A stretch of DNA of 64,000 bases, from NCBI RefSeq assembly GCF_005503555.1, contig NZ_SCNG01000002.1, forward strand, positions 930,001 to 994,000, written 5' to 3'. Below are positions 27,241 to 35,260 of this stretch, piece after piece. Position 1 is the stretch's first letter, and each line of letters begins with the position of its first letter. Below the pieces are notes generated by a model, which did no database searches, was not told the origin of the DNA, and worked only from the letters and a program-made list of their open reading frames with translations. Both the position numbers and the translations under genes were made by a program. This stretch comes from Rudaea sp. 3F27F6. GTDB taxonomy: Bacteria; Pseudomonadota; Gammaproteobacteria; Xanthomonadales; Rhodanobacteraceae.

Positions 27241-29169
27241 CTAAGGCAGCTTGCATCCCGCAGGCACAGGACCGAGGCGCGTCAGGCGCATGGTGCCGAT
27301 TTCGCCCGCGTTCTCGCCCGCATCGAAGCGATAGCTCAGGGTCATCGTCGCGCAATCCTGGAACGCAATATCGGCCGTGCCGAGGTGGCGCTGGCTCGTA
27401 ACCGGTTTGGGATCGTCGAACAGGCCGTCGGTCGCCGTAAGGATCTCGACGTTGCTCACCGCGCTCGCGCCGGGCGCGAACTGGTTGGTCTGCAGCGTGA
27501 ACCAGCGTTGGCTCGCGGTGCCGCCGGTTTGCGCCCCGTTTTTTGTGTAGGTATACCAGGCCGCAAACAGCAGGTTTGTATCCGGATTGATGTCGAGGAC
27601 AATGCCTTGCCCGCTCGTCTCCGCGTCGTACCATGAACCGGATAGCAAGAAGTTCGTCGCGGCGGCGCCGTTGTCCCCTACGGGTGTGCAGCGGCTATTT
27701 CCACTGAGGCGAGTCAGCGGGATCGAGCCCATCGATTTCGGTATCGACGCATCAAAGTCGTATTTCAAAGTCGCGTGGCCACAATCCGACAGCGCAAGGA
27801 GCGCCGTGCCGACCTTGACCGGCGTTATGCGCGGCGGGGCAGCGAAATTGCCGCTCGTACCGGTATAGATATCGAGCTGCGCGTAAGGGAACAGGTTATC
27901 CACATTGCCTTGCAGGCTATACCAGTGCTGTGCCGGAGAAGGGTCGCCGTGATAGGTCGAAGGCGACCAGTCGCGCTCGAAGGTGAACCAGCCGCCGAAG
28001 AACAACCCTTGTCCGACTGCGTGCAGATCGGGAAAACTCTGAAACATGAAACCCTGCCCACTCGTCGTCGGGTTGTACCAAGTGCCGGTCAAGCCAAATT
28101 GGTTGAGATTGACCTTGGCGTCGAAACAATCGGCGTACCAGGGAGATTCACCGACCAAGTCATCCCATTCTTTCGATTCTTTCCGATTAAACAGATTCGG
28201 ACACAAAGCGTAGCCCCGACGGCCGTTGGTCCCCTGCGGTGCAGCAGGCAAATCACCGGACAACAGATTGAAACTCACATTAAATGTGGCGTACGGCCCG
28301 TAAATCGGGAAGGCCGGCAAGATGCCCGTCAATCGGTTGTGGGAGACGTCAATGTCGTACAGAAGCGCTTTCGCAGGAAGGGGCGGGATAGCGCCGCTCA
28401 ACTGGTTGTGGTCGAGGTCGGCACTATCCAGATTGCTCAGTTGACTCCAGTCCGGGATGGTACCGGTCAACTGATTGAAGCTTATGCGAAATTCCTGCAT
28501 CTTCGGCGTGCTGCCGAAGTCCGGGATGGTGCCGGTCAGCTGATTGCGGCAAGCATAGAAAAAAGTAAGTTTGCTCAGCCCTTCAAACCTCGGAATCTCG
28601 CCAGTCAGGTCATTGATACCGACGTAAAACCTCGTGAGCTTGGTCAATCCGGCCAACACCGGAATCGTTCCCGTGAAATGATTATTTTGCGCGGCAAAAT
28701 ACTCAAGATCCTGTAGCCCGGACAAATCTGGCAGCGTTCCGGTTAAGTGCCCCTGATATTCCGAATCGCGATCCCGCCCCGTACCGCAACTCGAGCGTGG
28801 TCCGTTGACATGGAACGACTGCAATTTAGTCAACGCCGCAATTGAAGGCAGCGTACCAACCAGATGGTTGCCTAGATCGCCGTCATCAAGACCGACTGCG
28901 ATCACATGCGTCTGCGCATCGTCGCACGTCACGCCATACCAACTGCATTCCGTGCCTACTGGCCCATTCCAACCCGTATTCTTCGTCCAACCAGCGCCAT
29001 TGGTCTGGTTGTAGAGATCAACCAGCACCGCGCGCTCGCTCGACGGAATCGCCGCGGCCGCTGGCAACCACACCAGCAATGCGAACAAAGCACACAGCAC
29101 GATCCCGAAACGACGCGACCAAGACTGCGCACGCAAAAGCGCGCGATGATTCGCCCCAAGCTTTTCCAC
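27241..29169 (-). CDS. Exported leucine-rich-repeat protein with plant-type repeats
   Basis: About 642 residues. After a signal peptide ending near AAAA there is an LRRNT-like cap (AGWTKNTGWNG, GVTCDD), then about eight 23-residue repeats of the plant receptor type, e.g. NNHFTGTIPVLAGLTKLT and FNQLTGTIPDWSQLSNL. Two C-terminal domains each begin with a GxWYxxxxSGQG motif (TGTWYNPTTSGQGFMF and SGSWYDAETSGQGIVL). The GTG at 29169 is preferred for its AAAGGGGA ribosome site; ATG at 29199 is the alternative. The repeat region is visibly richer in A/T than its neighbours. Probably surface or secreted; the ligand is unknown. Confidence 0.85.
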   Translation of the reverse strand: MEKLGANHRALLRAQSWSRRFGIVLCALFALLVWLPAAAAIPSSERAVLVDLYNQTNGAGWTKNTGWNGPVGTECSWYGVTCDDAQTHVIAVGLDDGDLGNHLVGTLPSIAALTKLQSFHVNGPRSSCGTGRDRDSEYQGHLTGTLPDLSGLQDLEYFAAQNNHFTGTIPVLAGLTKLTRFYVGINDLTGEIPRFEGLSKLTFFYACRNQLTGTIPDFGSTPKMQEFRISFNQLTGTIPDWSQLSNLDSADLDHNQLSGAIPPLPAKALLYDIDVSHNRLTGILPAFPIYGPYATFNVSFNLLSGDLPAAPQGTNGRRGYALCPNLFNRKESKEWDDLVGESPWYADCFDAKVNLNQFGLTGTWYNPTTSGQGFMFQSFPDLHAVGQGLFFGGWFTFERDWSPSTYHGDPSPAQHWYSLQGNVDNLFPYAQLDIYTGTSGNFAAPPRITPVKVGTALLALSDCGHATLKYDFDASIPKSMGSIPLTRLSGNSRCTPVGDNGAAATNFLLSGSWYDAETSGQGIVLDINPDTNLLFAAWYTYTKNGAQTGGTASQRWFTLQTNQFAPGASAVSNVEILTATDGLFDDPKPVTSQRHLGTADIAFQDCATMTLSYRFDAGENAGEIGTMRLTRLGPVPAGCKLP

Positions 29170-29281
29170 CCCGAATCCCCTTTCACTTTGGACATCCATG
29201 CGCCTACTCGGTCCTATTCCGTCCGCAGCGCAGCCACGAAGTGTAGCCAAGCAGTCCAGCAGCCACCAGTTGCCGCACGGC

Positions 29282-30364
29282 CTACGAATCGTCCTCGACG
29301 AATAGCACGCGCCGCGTCATCCCGCAGGTGAGGTCGTAGGAAATCGTGCCGGCGTGCGCGGCGATCGTTTCGATCGGCAACTCTTCGCCCCATAGCGTCA
29401 CGCGATCGCCGACTTGCGCGTCGGGCACGTTGCGCAGGTCGATCGTGATCAGATCCATCGACACGCGCCCGACGAGTGCGGCGCGCTTGCCGTTGACGAG
29501 CACGGGCGTGCCGGGTTTCGCGCTGCGCGGATAGCCGTCGCCATAGCCGATCGCGGCGACGCCGACCGGCATGTCTTCAGGGCACTCCCAGGTCGCCGCG
29601 TAGCCGATTCGCTCGCCTTTCGCGATATGCCTGACCGAGATCAGTCGCGTGGACAAGGTCATCACGGGCTCGAAGCCGAGGTCCGCGCCGGTTTTTCCAT
29701 CGACGACCGAGAGACCGTAGAGCAAGCCGCCGACGCGAACCCAATCGTTGCGCGCCGCAGGCCAGCCGAGCAGCCCGGCGGAATTGGCCAGCGCACGCGC
29801 GCCGTCGAGATGTGCCGTCGCTGCATCGAAGCGCGCGATCTGCTCGCGAGTCAGAGAATTGTCGAATTCGTCGGACGCGGCGAAATGCGTCATCAGCACA
29901 ATGTCGCGATCGACCCCGGGCAATGCGCGCAGACGCGCATGAATTTGCGCAATGCGCTCGGGGTCGAAGCCGAGCCGGTGCATGCCGGTGTCGATCTTGA
30001 GCCAGACGCGCAGCGGTTTCGTCTCGCCGTCCGCCGCGAGCCAGTCGAGTTGCGTGTCGTGATGGATTACCGCGTCGAGGCCAAGGCGGCGGAATTCGGC
30101 GAGGTCGCCGGGCTCGTCGGGTCCGGACAGCACGACGATGCGCTGGCCGTTGCCGGCCGAACGCAGGCGCAGTCCGTCGCCGAGCGAGGCGACGCCGAGC
30201 GCGTCGGCATCCGCACAGGCACGCGCGACACGTTCGAGGCCGTGCCCGTAGCCGTCGGCCTTGATCACCGCCATCACCTTGGCGCCGCCGGCGCGCTCGC
30301 GGATACGGGCAAGGTTGCGGCGCAGCGCGCCGAGGCGGATCGTGGCTAGTGTGGTGCGGCTCAT
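29282..30364 (-). CDS. alr: Alanine racemase
   Basis: A 360-residue fold-type III PLP enzyme making D-alanine for peptidoglycan. The PLP lysine is in MAVIKADGYGHG; the catalytic Tyr lies in GYAATWECP, and the C-terminal beta domain includes GRVSMDLITIDL. Length normal. In many gammaproteobacteria alr follows dnaB directly; here an 11-kb block separates the two. Confidence 0.97.
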   Translation of the reverse strand: MSRTTLATIRLGALRRNLARIRERAGGAKVMAVIKADGYGHGLERVARACADADALGVASLGDGLRLRSAGNGQRIVVLSGPDEPGDLAEFRRLGLDAVIHHDTQLDWLAADGETKPLRVWLKIDTGMHRLGFDPERIAQIHARLRALPGVDRDIVLMTHFAASDEFDNSLTREQIARFDAATAHLDGARALANSAGLLGWPAARNDWVRVGGLLYGLSVVDGKTGADLGFEPVMTLSTRLISVRHIAKGERIGYAATWECPEDMPVGVAAIGYGDGYPRSAKPGTPVLVNGKRAALVGRVSMDLITIDLRNVPDAQVGDRVTLWGEELPIETIAAHAGTISYDLTCGMTRRVLFVEDDS

Positions 30365-30675
30365 CAGTTAGGTATCGTGGTTTGTCGGGGCTTCGGCGCA
30401 ACGAAGCGACGTGCAGTATCGCAACAATTTGCTTTCTGGAATGAAGCGGATGGGCCTTCGACGAGATGTTCTATGGCATTTTCATAGCAAGCGCGGCGAA
30501 GCGGCGGAACCGAAGCCTCGCACGGACTTCGGTTCATCGGGACAGCGGGCGGACGTCTCTTTACTGCTACGCATACTCACATGCAGTTTGCGCGGCTCGG
30601 CAAATTCTGCGCTCGGCAAACCCAAGTCTCGGCCCGTCGGCTCGGTCGCGAATCACGCAACCGGGCCGTGATCGA
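30365..30675. other. Intergenic stretch between alr and the regulatory kinase gene
   Basis: About 310 bases with no convincing gene. It holds one perfect 9-bp inverted repeat, GAACCGAAG (30507-30515) and CTTCGGTTC (30527-30535), without a T run. An 86-codon plus-strand frame exists but lacks a ribosome site and any recognisable motif. Confidence 0.5.
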
Positions 30676-33405
30676 TCATGCCGGCTTTTCCGCGAATACG
30701 GCCAGCGACTGATTGGCCTTCGTATAAATCGTCTCGTCTGCAACCGAATTCTGTTTCATGCCGTCGATCGCGGATTTGAGCAAAGTCTGCGCAGCGGCGC
30801 GATTGCCGCGCTTCATCTCGATCAGCCCGCGCAGCGCTTCGATGCGGAATTTCCAGGCGTTGTCCGGCGAACCGGCCAGCTCCAGCGATTTCTGGTCGAG
30901 AGAGTCGACCAGACTCGCGGCCTCGTCCGCCTTGCCGAGATCGGCCAGCGCCGCGGCGAGCCAGAACCCGGCGTATTGGCTTTGCGGATTCTGCTTGGTC
31001 AGCTTCGCCGAGAGCTTCTCGTAAGCCGTGCGCAGACGCGCCGCGGCGTCGACGGAGTTGCCGTTCTCGTACAGCGCCTGGCCCAGATTGATCAGGGTCA
31101 CATTGGTGATGTTGTGATCTTCACCGAGCTTGGTGCGGAATCCCGTGTACACGAGTTGCGCATACTCCAGCGCCTTCGCGCGATTCTTGCGTCGCAGTTC
31201 GATCTCGTAGAGGTCGCTCATCAGGACGAGGTTGCGCGTGTGCTCTGGGCCGAGCAGTCTGACGATAGTCTGCTGCGCATCAAGCAACTGCGCTTCGGCT
31301 TGGCCGTCGTCGCCTTCGGCCGCGTAGGCCTTCGCCACGCTGGCCTTGGCGAAGGCGAGCACCAGTTCGTTGTCGCCGCCGCGCGCGACGATCTCGTCGA
31401 TCACGCCCTTGCCTTCCTGCAGCGCCTCTTTGGCATTGCCCGTCTGGATCAGCATGCTGATCAGATCCATGCGCATCGAATCGCGCACGGAAATGTTGCC
31501 GGGGTCGACTTCCCTGATCGCGGCGATGGCGACTTTGAATTCGGGCACGGCTTTCGCATAGTCGCCGCGGTTCGCGTAGTAAGTGCCTTTCGCCGATGAA
31601 GTCAGGTACTTCGTCCACGCGCCGGGCGAATCCTTGGTCAAACTGTCGAGGGTTTCGATTTCTTTGAGCGCCTCGTCGAACTTGGCGGTGCGCGTGAGGA
31701 TGCGCGCGAGCATCGAACGTGCCCTCAGCGCGTCGAGACTCGATGCGCCTTCTTCACGCTCGTACAACGCGAGCGCCTTGCGCGCTTCGGATTCGGCCTC
31801 GGCAAACAGTTCGAGCATGTTGAGCGGCGAGACCAGATTCGCGCGGATCGATGCCTCGGTCAGAGGCTGCGAGGCGAAACGCTTGGCGATGCGCTCGCGC
31901 GCGCCGAGCAAGGTGTCCTTGAGCGTCGCGCTCTGCCCTTTCGCCGCGACGAAAGGATTGGAGTTGCTGATCAATTCTTCGTTGAGGAAGCGGTTGATCG
32001 CATTCGCCCGATCGAGTTCGCGCTGCGCGGTGTTGCGCGCATTCGACGCGGTGCGGTACAGCCCGAGCGAGACCAGCACGCCGAGCACCAGGGCGCCGAC
32101 GAGTGCGATGAGGTACGGACGCTGCGCTCGACTGCGTGCGAGCGTTTCCTGAGCGAGGCGCGCCTGTGCCTGCACCTCGCGCAGACGCGCGGTCTGCTCG
32201 CGGCGCAGATCGAGATTGCGCAGACGGCCCGCGAGTTCGGCGGCGCCGGCCACGCGCTGAGCCGGGTTGCCGTGCGTCGCCGAGCGGATGTCATCACTGA
32301 GCAGGTCGTCGCCGATGTCGGCTTCCCAGCCCGAGGCCATCGGCTTGCTCAAATCACCAGCAAGCAATTGATAGAGCAGCACGCCGAGCGCATACACATC
32401 GCTCTGCACGGTCGGCGTATGTCCGGCGATCACTTCGGGCGCCAGATATAACGGTGTGCCGGTCGAGCTATCGGCCGACAGGCTTTGCGTCACCGTGAGG
32501 CCAAGGCCGGTGATGCCGAGTTCTTCGAGCCGGTCGGGGTCGAGCAGGCGGCCGCTGCCGAAGTCGGTCAGGCATACGCGCGGACCGGCTTCTTCCTCGG
32601 CGATCAGCACGTTGGCCGGTTTCAGATCCTTGTGCAGCACGCCGATGCCGTGGGCCGTGGCGACCGCGTCGGCGATCTGCAGGAACAGACCGAGCCGTTC
32701 CGTGCGTCCACGCGCAGCGAGCGAGGTCTTGGCCCATTCAAGCAGGTTGTCGCCGCCGTACTCGCATTCGAGGAAGAACGGCTGCGTCTCGAAGTTCCAG
32801 TCGATCAGTTCGACGAAGTGGCGATGGTCTTCGACGCCTTCCTGCAGCACGCGCGCCAGGGTCGCCTCGCGTTTCAGTGCGCGCAGGCGCTCGCCGTCGG
32901 TACAGAATTTGTACACGCGCAGCGCGCGCGTCTTCGCATGCTCGGCCAGCCAGACCTCGTTGCCGCGGCTGCTGCCGAGCAGGCGTTTGAGCTGGAAATT
33001 GGGCCGCCCCGGCACCGTCTGCCCCGGTGCGAGTTCGAGCTTGCTCGACAGGGTGCGGCCGACCGCGATGCGCTCGACCGTGCCGTCGAGCCGATAACCG
33101 ATGCGCGGCTGGGTCAGCAGCAGGTCCGCATTGGCCTCGCCGAGCGCGCGGCGCAGCTTGGCGATCGCGTTCGGCAATACCTTGTCGACGGTGATGCGCC
33201 CGGCCCAGACCTCGCGGAACAGTTCTTCCTTGGTCACCACCTCGCCGGCATGGCGCAGCAGGTAGGCCAGCACTTCGAGCGCGCGGCGCTCGACCTCGAC
33301 CGGCAGGCCGGCGACGCGCAGCTCGAACCGCGCCTCGTCGAATTCCGCCGTACCGAAACGATAACGGTACGAGGTTTGCGTACCGATTTGCTCGTCATTC
33401 TTCAT
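30676..33405 (-). CDS. Winged-helix / Ser-Thr kinase / TPR regulator
   Basis: A 909-residue protein with an unusual order of parts. Residues about 20-110 form an OmpR/CadC-type winged helix (RALEVLAYLLRHAGEVVTKE, LPNAIAKLRRALGE, PRIGYRL). A kinase follows (about 138-400) with Lys166 in RVYKF, HKDLKPAN at 258-265 and DFG at 281-283. Then come one membrane helix (near YLIALVGALVLGVLVSLGL) and a long TPR-like region. It could bind DNA while anchored, like CadC, and also phosphorylate proteins. ATG at 33405 has AAGGA 6 bases upstream. It faces away from a lipoprotein gene whose promoter carries a tandem repeat. Confidence 0.9.
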   Translation of the reverse strand: MKNDEQIGTQTSYRYRFGTAEFDEARFELRVAGLPVEVERRALEVLAYLLRHAGEVVTKEELFREVWAGRITVDKVLPNAIAKLRRALGEANADLLLTQPRIGYRLDGTVERIAVGRTLSSKLELAPGQTVPGRPNFQLKRLLGSSRGNEVWLAEHAKTRALRVYKFCTDGERLRALKREATLARVLQEGVEDHRHFVELIDWNFETQPFFLECEYGGDNLLEWAKTSLAARGRTERLGLFLQIADAVATAHGIGVLHKDLKPANVLIAEEEAGPRVCLTDFGSGRLLDPDRLEELGITGLGLTVTQSLSADSSTGTPLYLAPEVIAGHTPTVQSDVYALGVLLYQLLAGDLSKPMASGWEADIGDDLLSDDIRSATHGNPAQRVAGAAELAGRLRNLDLRREQTARLREVQAQARLAQETLARSRAQRPYLIALVGALVLGVLVSLGLYRTASNARNTAQRELDRANAINRFLNEELISNSNPFVAAKGQSATLKDTLLGARERIAKRFASQPLTEASIRANLVSPLNMLELFAEAESEARKALALYEREEGASSLDALRARSMLARILTRTAKFDEALKEIETLDSLTKDSPGAWTKYLTSSAKGTYYANRGDYAKAVPEFKVAIAAIREVDPGNISVRDSMRMDLISMLIQTGNAKEALQEGKGVIDEIVARGGDNELVLAFAKASVAKAYAAEGDDGQAEAQLLDAQQTIVRLLGPEHTRNLVLMSDLYEIELRRKNRAKALEYAQLVYTGFRTKLGEDHNITNVTLINLGQALYENGNSVDAAARLRTAYEKLSAKLTKQNPQSQYAGFWLAAALADLGKADEAASLVDSLDQKSLELAGSPDNAWKFRIEALRGLIEMKRGNRAAAQTLLKSAIDGMKQNSVADETIYTKANQSLAVFAEKPA

Positions 33406-33479
33406 CCGTCGTCCTTCCACTGCTCCATCGAATCCGCAGCAGCCGAAAACGACCGCCGCGGAGGACCTCCCCCCGTCCG

Positions 33480-33495
33480 CTCACCAATTCTCACC
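33480..33495 (+). promoter_or_regulatory. Weaker second copy of the tandem repeat motif
   Basis: CTCACCAATTCTCACC has two CTCACC halves 10 bp apart and resembles the stronger GTTACC tandem repeat 60 bases downstream. It lies between the kinase-regulator gene and the divergent lipoprotein gene. Confidence 0.4.
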
Positions 33496-33539
33496 GACTG
33501 CCGCCATCCCCGCCAGCCGCATCGCCCTTGCGCCGCGCG

Positions 33540-33606
33540 CCGTTACCAATTCGTTACCCAAGAATTGCCGCTGCGTGCCGACACGATCCGGGCGCCTGCC
33601 TAGCAT
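33540..33606 (+). promoter_or_regulatory. Promoter with tandem GTTACC repeat, upstream of the lipoprotein gene
   Basis: Two GTTACC half-sites 11 bp apart (33542 and 33553), then GTGCCGAC (33575-33582, holding a CCGACA -35) and TAGCAT (33601-33606) as -10 with a 17-bp spacer. The same elements with identical spacing occur at 35135-35201. Tandem sites one helical turn apart suit a winged-helix regulator such as the divergently encoded one. Confidence 0.7.
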
Positions 33607-33667
33607 CGCGCCGCTTGCGAGTCGCATGGCCCGCGGGCCAGCCCACATTACTCAGCGGAAAACCACG

Positions 33668-34693
33668 ATGCTTATTACAAAAACACCTCGCGTTTCTACG
33701 GCCCTCCTCGCCCTCGCCGCGGGCAGCACTCTGCTCCTCGCCGGCTGCGCCAGCCAGATGACGGTCGGCGGCGGCAGCAACCCGGTCTCGGGTTCCGCCG
33801 GCGGCGCCTCCAGCAAGAACGCGGCGCCCCAGCTCGAGCACTGCGCCAAGCCGCTCGGCACCCTCGCGGTCGAGGAAAATACCCAGGATCAGTGGTACAT
33901 CATCCTGACCACGCAGTATCACCTGCCGGCGACCACACCGCTGATCCGCCTGATGATCCAGCAGAGCAACTGCTTCGTCGTCGTCGATCGCGGCCGCGGC
34001 CTCAACCAGATGATGCAGGAGCGCGACCTGGCTGCGAGCGGCGAATTGCGTTCGCGCAGCAACCTCGGCAAGGGCCAGATCGTCGCCGCCGACTACGTGG
34101 TGACGCCGACGATCCAGTTTTCGCAGCAGACCGGCGAAGGCGGTGCCTCGCTCGGCGCCGCGATCGGCGGCCGCGCGGGCGGCCTGCTCGGCGCGCTGGC
34201 CGGCTCGATGAAAAGCAGCGAAGCCTCGACGACGCTGATGTTGACCGATACGCGCTCCGGCGTCCAGGTCGCCGCGTCCCAGGGCAGCGCCAAGAACACC
34301 GACTTCGGCTTCGGCGCACTCGGCATCGGCAGCACCGTGGCCGGCGGCGCCGGCGCATACAACAGCACGCCGCAGGGCAAGGTCATCGCCGCCGCGTTCC
34401 TCGATTCGTACAACCAGATGGTCAAGTCGGTGCGCGAATACGCGCCGCAGCGCGTCGAAGGCGGCCTCGGCACCGGCGGCCAGCTGGGCGTCGACGGCGC
34501 GACCAAGGCCGATCCGGGCATGTCGCTCGCCGACGCCCAGCGCAAGCTCGCCGCACTCGGCTTGTACACGAGCAAGGTCGATGGCCTGCCGGGACCGGGC
34601 ACCTCGGCCGCGATCAGCAAGTTCCAGAAGATCAAGGGCCTGCCGGTGACCGGCCAACTCGACACTCCCACCGCGGCCGCGCTGCAGAACTGA
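33668..34693 (+). CDS. CsgG-like outer-membrane lipoprotein with peptidoglycan-binding domain
   Basis: A 341-residue lipoprotein: signal peptide with lipobox LLLAGC, then a CsgG/HfaB-like body (IQQSNCFVVVDRGRGLNQMMQERDL, ADYVVTPTIQFSQQ, a Gly-rich loop, and TLMLTDTRSGVQVAASQGSA, given in part). The C-terminal 65 residues are a peptidoglycan-binding type 1 domain (AQRKLAALGLYTSKVDGLPG, AISKFQKIKGLPVTG). CsgG proteins form outer-membrane secretion pores, and a peptidoglycan anchor on one is unusual. A strong terminator follows. No curli genes are nearby. Confidence 0.82.
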   Translation: MLITKTPRVSTALLALAAGSTLLLAGCASQMTVGGGSNPVSGSAGGASSKNAAPQLEHCAKPLGTLAVEENTQDQWYIILTTQYHLPATTPLIRLMIQQSNCFVVVDRGRGLNQMMQERDLAASGELRSRSNLGKGQIVAADYVVTPTIQFSQQTGEGGASLGAAIGGRAGGLLGALAGSMKSSEASTTLMLTDTRSGVQVAASQGSAKNTDFGFGALGIGSTVAGGAGAYNSTPQGKVIAAAFLDSYNQMVKSVREYAPQRVEGGLGTGGQLGVDGATKADPGMSLADAQRKLAALGLYTSKVDGLPGPGTSAAISKFQKIKGLPVTGQLDTPTAAALQN

Positions 34694-34713
34694 GCGTTCC
34701 GCCGCGTTATGCC

Positions 34714-34746
34714 AAGACGACGGGGCAATCCCCGTCGTCTTTTTTT
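34714..34746 (+). terminator. Intrinsic terminator of the lipoprotein gene
   Basis: A perfect 12-bp stem, AAGACGACGGGG, with a CAAT loop and its complement, followed by a run of T. Confidence 0.92.
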
Positions 34747-34797
34747 CTGCCTGTGCTTTGCGATTTTGCTTGCACCGAGCGCCGGCGAAACCCGCAC

Positions 34798-35145
34798 TCA
34801 GCGCCGCCTGCCCGCTTTCTGCCCGCATGTCGCCGACAACACCTGCTGCACTTTGCAATGCAGCGGCTCCTCGGTTTGCGCGTTGCCTTCAAAGCCTTTC
34901 ACGGCTGCACGCAACACAGACTCGGCGGCGCTGTCGCCGCGCTTGCCCAACAGCAGTCCGCGCAGCGCATCGATATGCGTGCCCCAGAGCAGGTCGGCAT
35001 CGCCGACGTAAAGCGCCTCGACGTCGAGCGTCGCGAGCAGCTTGTGGGCTTCCGCCAACCTGCCAAGTTCGATCCTGACCGCAGCCGGTTGGAAGGCGGC
35101 GTACTGACTGGCGGCGAGCGCTGCAACAGGGCCGCCGTTACCGAT
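34798..35145 (-). pseudogene. Remnant of a second winged-helix/kinase/TPR gene
   Basis: An open frame of 115 codons with no start of its own, bounded upstream by an in-frame TGA that lies inside the promoter motif at 35135-35153. Its sequence follows the C-terminal tail of the intact regulator: SQYAAF against SQYAGF, and DALRGLLLGKRGDSAAE against EALRGLIEMKRGNRAAA, in the same order. So it is the TPR tail of a paralogue that lost its DNA-binding and kinase domains. Orientation and position relative to the next gene mirror the intact copy. Confidence 0.7.
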
Positions 35146-35201
35146 TCATTACCTGGGCATGGGGGTTCCGTGCCGACGCGGCGCGGCGCGCTCCCTAGCA
35201 T
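35135..35201 (+). promoter_or_regulatory. Second copy of the tandem-repeat promoter
   Basis: GTTACC (35137) and ATTACC (35148) lie 11 bp apart, followed by GTGCCGAC (35170-35177) and TAGCAT (35196-35201). All distances equal those of the promoter at 33540-33606. The downstream start is 60 bases from the -10, against 62 in the first copy. Confidence 0.7.
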
Positions 35202-35260
35202 CGGTGTGCCACACAAGGGTAGCGCCGCCGCTACGCGTCCACGCAACAAAGGTATCCATC

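Noticed and set aside
30411-30671. An 86-codon plus-strand frame between alr and the kinase regulator
   Set aside because: No ribosome site, no motif, and it runs across an inverted repeat. I describe the region as intergenic.
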